This document shows positions 32,978-40,899 of a stretch of DNA of 64,000 bases, piece after piece. Every line of letters begins with the position of its first letter. Position 1 is the first letter of the stretch. Origin of the DNA: an uncultured Christensenellaceae bacterium (GTDB lineage Bacteria > Bacillota > Clostridia > Christensenellales > Borkfalkiaceae); contig CAJUOP010000005.1 in assembly GCA_910588465.1 (NCBI GenBank), positions 23,644-87,643 on the forward strand, read 5' to 3'. Both the position numbers and the translations under genes were made by a program. The notes beneath the pieces are model-generated. The model ran no database searches and was not told the origin of the DNA. It was given only the letters and a program-made list of their open reading frames with translations.

Positions 32978-34075
32978 TTATCCGCCATGTGGTTTCTGTT
33001 TTTCTTCAAGAAAATCTAAATACTGTCGATACTTTTTTATCATCGAATTTTTTACATAATGTTCCATAAAAATATAATCCGGTTCATTATTAACATTTAT
33101 CGGTAACATTATTTTGATTTTTTCAGCACGTTTATTAGAAATAGATAAGCCATGCCCAAAAAACTCATGCAATCCCGATAAACATTTTGATATAAAAAGC
33201 ATTGTAAATTCGCTCATAGCATATTTTGGAAATAAAGCGGTAACATGAGTATCAAGTGCCATCTTTGAAGGCTGATAATAGGCTAACCCCGCCCCTCCAT
33301 CGCCATCGTTATTTAATGTAATACAATGCCCAGCAATTATCTTTTTAGGATTTTCTATAAAACCCTTTAAACCATTATTTATATTCCTTGCTGAGACTAA
33401 AGGAATCCTTCCTTTCAAAAGCCTTGCCATATTTCCTTCTTTACCGCGCACTAATCTAAACATCTTAATAATTGGAATTGGTCGCCACTTTTTTCGGCTT
33501 AACCCTTCAATTTCAGTAACGTCGCCCAAATCGACAAGACGGCTCTCAAGCCAAAGGCGATAACGTTTTTCCATTACACTCAATGTATTACGAGAATAAT
33601 TTTTCACGAATTGAATGTCTATCTCATCGCTCTCATTAACAGGGAGTAAGGCTTCAAGTCGCTCCATTCTTCCCAATGTTGCCCCATTGCCACCCCAATT
33701 AAATTTTGCTTTCATTTGATTTCTGAGAATAGTAATATAAAATAGAGCTGTATTTTTGTCAAGCAATGCCCCAGTAACTATATGTATGTTTTGACCTGTA
33801 ATAAATCTATGTGGTTGATAAAAAGCTGTTTGCGTATCTAAGCCAACCGTAATACACCCGCCCTCATCACTCCCAAATTGATAATTATCTGTACTTACAA
33901 ACCGAGTAACACCATTTTGAAGATCAGATCTTGTAATATACGGAACAATATTTTCACTCCCTTCTTTTAATCTAATGCTATCAACGCTACTACTGGTTGC
34001 GACAATATGTAAAAAACCATTCTCGCCAAAAACCTCAAATTTTTTCCACGCTTTTTTCTCAAGACTCTGCATCAT
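32978..34075 (-). CDS. Specificity subunit of a BcgI-like restriction-modification system
   Basis: The protein has 365 residues. It looks like an HsdS/BcgI-B-type protein: two target-recognition halves, the first with ENIVPYITRSDLQNGVTRFV and TVGLDTQTAFYQPHRF, the second with GRIPLVSARNINNGLKGFIE and ITLNNDGDGGAGLAYYQPSK. Both halves end in helices that pack on the partner. It starts 17 bases inside the A-subunit gene, after GAGGAGGAAGACG, so it is translationally coupled. It would read the bipartite target for both cutting and methylation. Confidence 0.82.
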   Translation of the reverse strand: MMQSLEKKAWKKFEVFGENGFLHIVATSSSVDSIRLKEGSENIVPYITRSDLQNGVTRFVSTDNYQFGSDEGGCITVGLDTQTAFYQPHRFITGQNIHIVTGALLDKNTALFYITILRNQMKAKFNWGGNGATLGRMERLEALLPVNESDEIDIQFVKNYSRNTLSVMEKRYRLWLESRLVDLGDVTEIEGLSRKKWRPIPIIKMFRLVRGKEGNMARLLKGRIPLVSARNINNGLKGFIENPKKIIAGHCITLNNDGDGGAGLAYYQPSKMALDTHVTALFPKYAMSEFTMLFISKCLSGLHEFFGHGLSISNKRAEKIKIMLPINVNNEPDYIFMEHYVKNSMIKKYRQYLDFLEEKQKPHGG

Positions 34076-35972
34076 CGTCTTCCTCCTCAAATAGATATTC
34101 ACGATTCTGCATAATCATTGAAAACTCGAAAGTTAAGTAATCACCTATTACCTTTTCAAAATCATTATCAGTCGGAATTTCATCGTTAAAATAATAGAAT
34201 GAATGTAACCATTCATCTTCCAATGTCACCGTAGATTCTACGCAAAATTTTGACGGTGCTTCAACTTTATCGTTCCACACATCTAATAAATGTTTGCGCT
34301 TATCTTTAGCCGAATCTCCTTCGACAAGACCTATGTGAGCATGAACCTCGAATCCGTCATCTCTAAAATCAATAAATTTACAAACTTTATCTTTCGGATG
34401 CGCCTCATGCGCCGTAAATACAGCAATAACCGGATTTGTTCCCACACCATAAAAAGTATCCGTATTGCAAGTAATTACACCTTCAAGAGTATGGTGCTTT
34501 ATTATGCTTTCTTTAAATGCTTGTTCGTCTTTTGTCTTGCCTGTCATAGAGGACTGTGGAACAATTACAGCCGCTCTTGCTCCCTTCGTAAGCGAATCTA
34601 ATAAATGCTCCACAAAAGAGAGTTCATACTGTGAAGGATCCGCTTTTGTACCTTGAGAATACGGCGGATTCATCATTCCTACTGTTGCACCTTTCATCTG
34701 TACTTCGGCAGGATTCTGCCGTAAAAAATCTTCACACTTTATATTGCTATTTCCATCATCGCGAAGAATCATATTGGTTGCCGCAATTGCAAACATATTG
34801 CTTTGCAATTCATAACCATGCAATTGTTTCTTCTTTATATCATTCCTCTTCGTTGGGCTATCACCCGCTTTTTCGAGCATATGGTGCATTGCGGCAACAA
34901 GAAAACCAGCAGTGCCACAACACGGATCTAAAACAATATCGTTTGCTTGAACATTGAGCAATTCGCAAAATAAATCACAAATATGTCGAGGTGTAAGGAT
35001 AATACCGAGCGATTGACCATCACCACCGGAATAACTCATAAACTCGCCATAAAATCTCCCGATAAAATCTTCACTGGTGCTGTGATATTTTATATTATCA
35101 AAAACATTTTTCTTTAAAAACTCAGTATAAAATTTAAGCGGTGTCTTCCCAAGCCTGCTGTCGATTTCATTTAAACGTGCACTTGTTCTAATAATAGCAA
35201 ATTCACTCATCAATTTGTCGCGCTTGGCATCGGGCCCAACATTTGAAGCCTTAAGTCGACGTTTGATTGCTTCGTAAATTAGTTGCCCATCGTTAGTAGA
35301 TTCATCACCCAATAAATCATCCACCTTAAAAAACTTATCATCTAAAGCTAAAAGAATGCCCGAAACAACTAATGGCTTATCTTGGTCTTTAAGCGACCCG
35401 TATGTACGCAGATATTCATGCAAGTCAGCAGCATCTTTCAGTATTTCCTCTGTCGTTTTTTCTACATCTGTTTTTTCATTTAGAACATAGCGTGTATAAT
35501 ATTCATCAACATTTTCAATAGAAAAAGATGTAAACGATTCAACATCGGGTAGTTTCTTGTAACCTTCTCTGTCATCAACATATAATGGCGTTATTCTATG
35601 ATGTTTCTCGTCACCAGAAACACCTACTGCAAAAACTTTTCTAAATGAACTATTTTGAGCAATATGCTTTGCATAAAAATATGCTCCATTAATCGCAAAA
35701 TCGATAATGTCTTTTTGTTCTAAAGAAAGAATACCCGCATCAGTAAGTTTTTCATGTTTGGATATAGAAGGTTTATCCTCTATCACTACCACAAAATCTT
35801 TTACAACAAAAACATACTCTGGATATCCTGCTTTGCCAGTTCCTCGTTTTGAGGCACTCTTCAAAACATCATTTATTTCTTTGACATTACTGCCTTGCGC
35901 ATCATATTCTATTGATAAGTCATCAAGCTGACGCGCCACCCATAAATCGGTTTTAATTTCTTTTTTAGCCAT
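34059..35972 (-). CDS. BcgI-like type IIB restriction-methylation A subunit
   Basis: The protein has 637 residues, close to the BcgI A subunit as I recall it. An N-terminal nuclease-like region contains YPEYVFVVKDFVVVIEDKPS, a PD-(D/E)xK-type arrangement with ExK in EDK. A helical HsdM-like part follows, then the N6-adenine methylase: motif I DPCCGTAGFLVAAMH and motif IV NPPYSQG, preceded by GIILTPRHICDLFCELL. Endonuclease and methylase in one chain plus a separate S subunit is the BcgI plan: cutting on both sides of the site. The nuclease call is by motif only; without it this would be an HsdM lacking HsdR. Confidence 0.8.
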   Translation of the reverse strand: MAKKEIKTDLWVARQLDDLSIEYDAQGSNVKEINDVLKSASKRGTGKAGYPEYVFVVKDFVVVIEDKPSISKHEKLTDAGILSLEQKDIIDFAINGAYFYAKHIAQNSSFRKVFAVGVSGDEKHHRITPLYVDDREGYKKLPDVESFTSFSIENVDEYYTRYVLNEKTDVEKTTEEILKDAADLHEYLRTYGSLKDQDKPLVVSGILLALDDKFFKVDDLLGDESTNDGQLIYEAIKRRLKASNVGPDAKRDKLMSEFAIIRTSARLNEIDSRLGKTPLKFYTEFLKKNVFDNIKYHSTSEDFIGRFYGEFMSYSGGDGQSLGIILTPRHICDLFCELLNVQANDIVLDPCCGTAGFLVAAMHHMLEKAGDSPTKRNDIKKKQLHGYELQSNMFAIAATNMILRDDGNSNIKCEDFLRQNPAEVQMKGATVGMMNPPYSQGTKADPSQYELSFVEHLLDSLTKGARAAVIVPQSSMTGKTKDEQAFKESIIKHHTLEGVITCNTDTFYGVGTNPVIAVFTAHEAHPKDKVCKFIDFRDDGFEVHAHIGLVEGDSAKDKRKHLLDVWNDKVEAPSKFCVESTVTLEDEWLHSFYYFNDEIPTDNDFEKVIGDYLTFEFSMIMQNREYLFEEEDDDAES

Positions 35973-36009
35973 TATCTGTTTTCTCCTTAAAGTATTTCAA
36001 TTTTGGGAG

Positions 36010-36213
36010 TCAATCCTCCACGATTTCCATTATATCGGATATATCGCAATTCAACACTTTGCAAATTTTTAGCAATACCGAAGTTTTAACGTCCTCGTTT
36101 CTGCCGAGCTTTGCCATAGCGGTTGTCGTAATTCCAGCAGCTACACGCAAATCTTCTTTTCTCATATCTTTATCAATCAGTAGTTTCCACAACTTTTTAT
36201 AGCTCGCCGCCAT
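36010..36213 (-). CDS. XRE-family HTH controller of the R-M operon
   Basis: The protein has 67 residues, a single Cro/C1-type HTH: LWKLLIDKDMRKEDLRVAAG, ITTTAMAKLGRNEDVKTSVL, KICKVLNCDISDIME. It lies 37 bp upstream of the restriction gene on the same strand. A perfect palindrome sits just before its promoter. Size and position match controller (C) proteins of R-M systems, which delay endonuclease expression after entry into a new host. This role is inferred from context. Confidence 0.85.
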   Translation of the reverse strand: MAASYKKLWKLLIDKDMRKEDLRVAAGITTTAMAKLGRNEDVKTSVLLKICKVLNCDISDIMEIVED

Positions 36214-36246
36214 TTCAAAATCTCCTACTCTTTATTCGATATTCTT

Positions 36247-36297
36247 ATTTTAGCACACTTAAAAGAAAAACGCAAGATAATCTCCAAAATTTGGAGA
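36247..36297 (-). promoter_or_regulatory. R-M operon promoter with a symmetric operator upstream
   Basis: On the minus strand: a 17-bp perfect palindrome TCTCCAAATTTTGGAGA (36281-36297), five bases, then -35 TTGCGT, 17 bp, -10 TAAAAT (36247-36275). An operator directly upstream of -35 suits an activator such as an autoregulating C protein. Confidence 0.7.
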
Positions 36298-36310
36298 ACT
36301 TTTTCCAAAC

Positions 36311-36345
36311 AAAAAACGGCTCTACTTTTTTGTAAAGCCGTCCGT
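36311..36345 (-). terminator. Terminator of the MBL gene
   Basis: On the minus strand: ACGGCTTTAC, A-rich loop, GTAGAGCCGT, then TTTTTTG. It separates the MBL gene from the R-M operon. Confidence 0.85.
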
Positions 36346-36351
36346 CAAAAT

Positions 36352-37542
36352 TTAATCTATAAAGTATAAATACTTATCCTTTTGGTTCACACAATAAAAT
36401 TCTTTTCTATCATCAATTAAACTATCGATAGTGTAACTACTTGGATGTTTGTGTCTATTGCCATATCCAAATGGAATAATATAAATATTCGATTCAATAT
36501 TATTTTTTAAAATGGCATCCCAATTATCTTTAGAACCATGATGTGGTATTTGAAGTATCAAATTTTCTCGTTCACCCTTTATATGGTTAATCTTACTTGT
36601 AATAACCGAATCCAACATGGCATCACTTGTAAGAATTGAAACAACACTGTTACTTACTTTCATTCTATAAAAGTAATCGTTAAAATCGCAACAATAATGT
36701 CTATAATAATGGTTTTTAATATAATTTTCAAAATAATGCAATCCATTATTATAAGGGCAGATTGAAACGGCGTTTGAATATATAGGAAAATGCACGAGCA
36801 AAATAGACGTCAAATTTAAAGCATTGCCCTTCCCGAAAATTGATTCATATATACCTCGCAGTTCATTCAAAGCATCTTTATTATTAAGAATTATGCTTAT
36901 TAGATCTTTTGATTTAAATTTATCGAAAAAACTATCTAATAGTTCATATAATTGGTTTAATTTTTTACCGTAAACACGGCTTTGAATTAAATTAAACTGC
37001 CAGTACGGATTATTTTTATAACCGACATCGAATTTCTCGGCCGCATAAACAACATTTCTATTATTATTTAACTTTTCATCATTTCTAATATAAGCTACTA
37101 ATTCTCGATATCTAATAAAATCTCTACTTTCATCAACTCCATATAGACCGCACATAAAATAAAACAAACTTATATTATTTTGCACGTTATATTCTGTTCC
37201 CTGGTCGTTTTGTTCTTGAAAAATTGATAAAGCCAGCGTTGCACGAATAACATCATTATTTTCACCCAGATATGGTAAATAGATTTTATTTACTTTTGCT
37301 TTATGCAATAGATACATCAATCCACTAAAATGGTCTTTATGCAGGTGTGAAATAACAACAAAATCTATAATCGGCTTTTCTTTGTCATACAGAAATGATT
37401 TGACATAATTATCTATACAATCATTAACATAGTTTTGTTTATTTTCTGTCCCGCAATCAAACACAAACTGATATGTGCCGTGCATCAACGAGCCGGTATA
37501 AAATAAACCTTGTCCGACCGGGTGAAATTCAAAACGATTCAT
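36352..37542 (-). CDS. Metallo-beta-lactamase-fold hydrolase (island cargo)
   Basis: The protein has 396 residues. The N-terminus HPVGQGLFYTG and FVFDCGTE leads to the metal motif ISHLHKDHFSGL (HxHxDH). Late landmarks are SILTSDAML and QIPHHGSKDNW, as in ComEC-type MBL domains. A 170-residue Asn/Tyr-rich helical insert sits in between. There are no TM segments, so it is a soluble, probably metal-dependent nuclease or hydrolase. The start is the ATG after GGAGGAAAATTTA; the TTG five codons upstream contains the SD itself. It is the first island gene next to attR, strongly AT-rich. Defence is a guess from location. Confidence 0.7.
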   Translation of the reverse strand: MNRFEFHPVGQGLFYTGSLMHGTYQFVFDCGTENKQNYVNDCIDNYVKSFLYDKEKPIIDFVVISHLHKDHFSGLMYLLHKAKVNKIYLPYLGENNDVIRATLALSIFQEQNDQGTEYNVQNNISLFYFMCGLYGVDESRDFIRYRELVAYIRNDEKLNNNRNVVYAAEKFDVGYKNNPYWQFNLIQSRVYGKKLNQLYELLDSFFDKFKSKDLISIILNNKDALNELRGIYESIFGKGNALNLTSILLVHFPIYSNAVSICPYNNGLHYFENYIKNHYYRHYCCDFNDYFYRMKVSNSVVSILTSDAMLDSVITSKINHIKGERENLILQIPHHGSKDNWDAILKNNIESNIYIIPFGYGNRHKHPSSYTIDSLIDDRKEFYCVNQKDKYLYFID

Positions 37543-37574
37543 TAAATTTTCCTCCAATGTATTTTTATATCTTA

Positions 37575-39272
37575 CTAAATGATTTCAAAATGTTTTAATG
37601 TTTCTTTTATCGCTTCCATCATTCGCGGTGTGGGATGCGCGCGGGGACGTTTTAATTCTTCGACGGCGTTTGGGGCGTCGTACATAGGCAAGCCTAAATC
37701 ACGCTTTACTTCGGCTATGTATGCAGTGTGGACTTTAAAGCCGTAAGTCTTTTCGATATAGTCTTGCATTTTCTTATAGGTTACTTTTTCTTTCGGCTTG
37801 CGGGATTCGGCACGCTCTTTGACTTTCTTTAATGAGAACTGCCCTTCTTCCTCTCCGAATTCTACGTCGATGTTGATATGACTGTCGGGAATTTTTTTGG
37901 AAAGAACGACCAGCGTCTCGACATGTTTTGTCTGCGCAAACATATCAAAGGGCTGCACGTATTCCAAACGGTATCCGCCCGACGGCGCGTCCGTCTTTAT
38001 CAGCTCGCCCGTTTCGCTCTCGCATAAGCTACCCGTCAAAATCCCAACGTCGCGCGCAAGCGTGGCGGGATTGCACGAAACCATCACGATTTTTTTCACG
38101 CTCCGTTTGATAAGCTCCCGCAAGACGCTGCGCTCCGCGCCCGCGCGGGGCGGGTCGAGCACGACCGACGCGTTCGGCGAATCCGCCAGAATCTCCGCAA
38201 GGCAGTCCTCCACCTTGCCGCACACGTTGGTCATTTTCTCCGAGAGCCCGTTGCTTTCTTTTAATTTATCCGCGCACGCGCTCGCCTCGGGCACGATTTC
38301 CACGCCGATCGCCCTGCCGCATTTTTTGGCGAGCATCGCCGTCAGAAGTCCGCCGCCAGCATAACAGTCGATCACCGTTTCGCCTTCTTTGAAAAAGGAA
38401 ACGACGCGCTCGTACAGCTTTGCCCGCACGCCCTCGTTTACCTGCACAAAGGTCGCCGCGCCCGCCTCGTACGAAATGCCGCACTCCGTACAGCTGTAAA
38501 AGCCCTTTCCCCTGATCCGTTCAAACCGATCGCCGAACACCGCGTTCGTGGGTTTTATGTTAAAATTCAGCAGCAGACTGTATTCCGAAAACACCCCGTC
38601 CAGCAGCGAAAGAAAGGTATCGAGCCCCTTCGGCTCCCTCGTCACCACCAAAACGACGATAAACTTCCCCTTTAATTCCCGCACGACCACGTGGCGAATA
38701 TCGCCCTTGCCCGTCCCTTCGTCGTAGCCCGTAAGCCCGCACCGCTCCATATAGTCCGAAAGCGCCTTAATCAGCGCCTTCGCCCAGTCGGGATGAATGG
38801 GACATTCGTCCGTTTCCACGATGCGGTGGCTGCGCTCGGCATAAAAGCCGATTGCGTTTTTCCCGTCCTTGCGCCCCACGGGAAGCTGCAATTTATTGCG
38901 ATAGCCGTACTTCGCGTCGCTCCGTTCGCAGAGCGGCACGTCGAAGCTTATTCCCGCGATCTTGCGCAGCGTGTCGCGCACCAGCTCGGTTTTAAACTTT
39001 AACTGCGCCGAATAGCGCAGATGCTGCAGCTGACACCCGCCGCAACGGAAAAACGCCTTGCACGCGGGGCGCACGCGCTCCTCCGCGGGCGTGAGCACCT
39101 CTTCCGCCTTGCCGTAAGCGATATTGTTTTTTACCTTTAAAATGCGGATGCGCGCCTTTTCGCCGGGGATCAGAAAGGGAACGAAAACGGTGCCGCCCTC
39201 CCATTTTACAATCCCTTCGCCGTTCGTTCCGAACGCGACCGCCTGCGCGGTAATGATATCGTTCTTTTCCAT
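37575..39272 (-). CDS. rlmD: 23S rRNA (uracil-C5)-methyltransferase RlmD/RumA with element-derived C-terminal tail
   Basis: An SAM-dependent methylase making m5U in 23S rRNA. A TRAM domain is followed by a [4Fe-4S] site (CKAFFRCGGCQLQH), SAM-binding VIDCYAGGGLLTAMLAKK, LDPPRAGAERSVL, and the catalytic Cys in MVSCNPATLARD. MFAQTKHVETLVVLSK is the normal family C-terminus (about residue 460). After it comes an extra tail of about 105 residues including VTYKKMQDYIEKTYGFKVHT and PRAHPTPRMMEAIKETLKHF. The att core lies in VETLVV, so the tail is encoded by the island. Its start overlaps the upstream membrane gene stop by one base. Confidence 0.93.
   Translation of the reverse strand: MEKNDIITAQAVAFGTNGEGIVKWEGGTVFVPFLIPGEKARIRILKVKNNIAYGKAEEVLTPAEERVRPACKAFFRCGGCQLQHLRYSAQLKFKTELVRDTLRKIAGISFDVPLCERSDAKYGYRNKLQLPVGRKDGKNAIGFYAERSHRIVETDECPIHPDWAKALIKALSDYMERCGLTGYDEGTGKGDIRHVVVRELKGKFIVVLVVTREPKGLDTFLSLLDGVFSEYSLLLNFNIKPTNAVFGDRFERIRGKGFYSCTECGISYEAGAATFVQVNEGVRAKLYERVVSFFKEGETVIDCYAGGGLLTAMLAKKCGRAIGVEIVPEASACADKLKESNGLSEKMTNVCGKVEDCLAEILADSPNASVVLDPPRAGAERSVLRELIKRSVKKIVMVSCNPATLARDVGILTGSLCESETGELIKTDAPSGGYRLEYVQPFDMFAQTKHVETLVVLSKKIPDSHINIDVEFGEEEGQFSLKKVKERAESRKPKEKVTYKKMQDYIEKTYGFKVHTAYIAEVKRDLGLPMYDAPNAVEELKRPRAHPTPRMMEAIKETLKHFEII
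37906..37922. other. attR core (17 bp, identical to attL)
   Basis: ACGACCAGCGTCTCGAC inside rlmD, in the same codon phase as in the recombinase gene. The island lies at lower coordinates, host rlmD at higher ones. Confidence 0.85.
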
Positions 39273-39820
39273 TATCTTCTTATCCTCGCCACGATTCGGT
39301 TCACCGATTTCTGACAGAGAAAGATCATATAATCATAGACGGCGAACAAAACCGTTCCGCCCAAAAAGACGATTAAGTATAAGTATTGCTCCACGTAAGG
39401 GTACCAGGTGTGCTCCGCTCCGCCGAGCAGCGGCAGCAGGACGAACCAGGCAAGGAGCATCGCTCCGTCGAACCAGGCGGCTTTCGCCAGGAACACGGGA
39501 AGGTGGACCCACTTCTTTTTCACGTATTTTTTCTGCAAAAAATTCACGAGCGGATGCAGCCCGAAAAACGCTAAAAAGGGCAGCAGCTTGATTACCGAAA
39601 ATCCGCAGAACAAAAACGCGAGCAGCCCCGCCCCCAAAAAGGCGAGCGCGTCGCCCCAGATAAACTCCTGCGAGAGGGGCACCATCAGGGCGAACACCGC
39701 GACCAGATAGCCCGAAGCGAGCAGCACGTCCACGTACGAGCCCACCGTAAGCGAAACGGAGGCAACGGCGCAAGCGATTGCCGAAAGCGCGATTTCGAAC
39801 GAACGCTTATTCTTTTTCAC
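39272..39820 (-). CDS. Polytopic membrane protein upstream of rlmD
   Basis: The protein has 182 residues with five or six hydrophobic helices (LSAIACAVASVSLTVGSYVD; GYLVAVFALMVPL; ALAFLGAGLLAFLFCGF; FLAKAAWFDGAMLLAWFVLL; YLIVFLGGTVLFAVYDYMIF). No family was recognised with confidence; the layout is reminiscent of small substrate-binding or YqhR-like membrane proteins. It starts one base after the Cys-tailed J-like gene and overlaps rlmD by one base, so it is in the trpS operon. Confidence 0.65.
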   Translation of the reverse strand: MKKNKRSFEIALSAIACAVASVSLTVGSYVDVLLASGYLVAVFALMVPLSQEFIWGDALAFLGAGLLAFLFCGFSVIKLLPFLAFFGLHPLVNFLQKKYVKKKWVHLPVFLAKAAWFDGAMLLAWFVLLPLLGGAEHTWYPYVEQYLYLIVFLGGTVLFAVYDYMIFLCQKSVNRIVARIRR

Positions 39821-40432
39821 TTAATGACAGTTGCAGCAAAGATTGAACAAGCAGTTTACGCAAAGGAAGGTATAGCACGCGCTCGCGCAATTCGCGCACC
39901 AACTCCCCCCCATCTGCGTGTCGCCCGAATCGGGATTGGGATCGGTATTCGCCGCTCCGCCCGATTCCGTCTTGTATTCTGCGCGGGCGCTCAGCTTGTC
40001 GTACGACTCCTTATATTTCGCGTTGGAGGGATCCATCTGCATGGCGATTTCGAGCTGCTTTTTGCTCTCGTTCATCCAATTCTTTTTATAGAACACGACC
40101 GACTGTAAATAGTGCCACTCCGCGTTCCGCTCGTTAAAGTTGTCGAGCAAGGACTGCGCGCGCGAAATTTCGCCCTTTTTGATCGCGTCGGAAACTTCGC
40201 CCAGCGCGTCGCCGCTGCCGCTTTTCTCCTTTCCGAGCTCGCGCCGCTCGTTCATGATCTCCTCGTACGCGGCGTCCAGCTTTACGATCATCCGCGCGGC
40301 GTGGTTGCCCGCTTCGCCGTCCTGCCACATTTCCTCGTTGTATTTCTTTTTCAGCGCTCTGTACGCTTCTTTCACTTCCTCGTCCGTCGCGGTTTCCGCG
40401 ATCTGCAATAACTCGTAATTTTCCTTGTTCAT
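39821..40432 (-). CDS. J-domain-like/TPR protein with a Cys-rich C-terminal tail
   Basis: The protein has 203 residues. Residues 1-70 look like a DnaJ J-domain (YELLQIAETATDEEVKEAYR, ALKKKY) but the HPD tripeptide needed to stimulate Hsp70 is missing; EEMWQDGE is at that place. Residues 80-155 are TPR-like (EISRAQSLLDNFNERNAEWH, then NESKKQLEIAMQMDPSNAKY). After a Gly/Asn/Asp linker the tail has eight Cys in 25 residues, CANCASACYTFLCVNCLFNL then CCNCH, which suggests metal or Fe-S binding. Its TPR-like middle is similar to that of the adjacent gene. Function unknown. Confidence 0.7.
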   Translation of the reverse strand: MNKENYELLQIAETATDEEVKEAYRALKKKYNEEMWQDGEAGNHAARMIVKLDAAYEEIMNERRELGKEKSGSGDALGEVSDAIKKGEISRAQSLLDNFNERNAEWHYLQSVVFYKKNWMNESKKQLEIAMQMDPSNAKYKESYDKLSARAEYKTESGGAANTDPNPDSGDTQMGGSWCANCASACYTFLCVNCLFNLCCNCH

Positions 40433-40453
40433 GTTATATTCCTTATTTTTATT

Positions 40454-40897
40454 TTAACAACCTTCACAGATTCCTTCGCAAATACCTTCGCAGGCGCACA
40501 TACAGCAGCCCTCCGCGCAGCACTCGCCGCACTCGTTATGCTCGCCAGAATCGCTTCCCATGTTCTTCTTTTTGCGCTTCTTTTTCCCTTCGCCACCGTC
40601 CGGCTGCATCTGCCGGTCCAGCTCCTCGAAGTCCTTCCGATACGTTTCGTTCTCGGGCTCGAGCCTTAACGCCTCCTTTACGTGCATATAGGCGTCGAGA
40701 TTCCAGTTCTTTTTTCGGCTCACCCGCGATTTATAATAGTGCCACTCCGCGCCGTGCTCTTCGAAGCCTTCGAGCAGGGACTCCGCGTCGGTCAGCCGAT
40801 TTTCTTCGATCGCCAGATCTACCTGCGCGAAAGCGTCCTTTAAAGCGGGCACCTCCTGTACGGGCTCTTCGGGCAAGGAATCTTTTTCCTCTTCCAC
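40454..40897 (-). CDS. TPR-like protein with a very Cys-rich C-terminal tail
   Basis: The protein has 147 residues from a GTG two bases after the DUF5685 stop; the SD GGGAGGG is within that gene's end. The TPR-like region (RLTDAESLLEGFEEHGAEWH, then MHVKEALRLEPENETY) matches the neighbouring J-like protein (EWHY shared). A Lys-rich KKKRKKKN linker leads to CGECCAEGCCMCACEGICEG then ICEGC: ten Cys in 25 residues. It is a likely metal-binding tail. No family was recognised. Confidence 0.7.
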   Translation of the reverse strand: MEEEKDSLPEEPVQEVPALKDAFAQVDLAIEENRLTDAESLLEGFEEHGAEWHYYKSRVSRKKNWNLDAYMHVKEALRLEPENETYRKDFEELDRQMQPDGGEGKKKRKKKNMGSDSGEHNECGECCAEGCCMCACEGICEGICEGC

Positions 40898-40899
40898 CG

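Larger units (their letters stand above)
23775..37922. mobile_element. Integrated mobilizable island (IME-like) in the 3' end of rlmD, about 14.1 kb
   Basis: Bounded by 17-bp identical att cores. Gene content on the minus strand from the right end: a rlmD tail supplied by the element, MBL protein, XRE regulator, BcgI-like R-M pair, AbiH, sigma-like protein, KilA-N protein, DUF262/DUF1524 protein, oriT, MobV relaxase, small DNA-binding-like protein, a 54-codon ORF and serine recombinase. There are no type IV secretion genes, so transfer would need a helper. The middle is visibly AT-rich against GC-rich flanks. Streptococcal ICEs that use the rum gene as target are established precedents for this site. 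Confidence 0.88.

Noticed and set aside
37575..37905. Separate gene for the rlmD tail
   Set aside because: Continuous in frame with rlmD, with no SD or start of its own at the junction.
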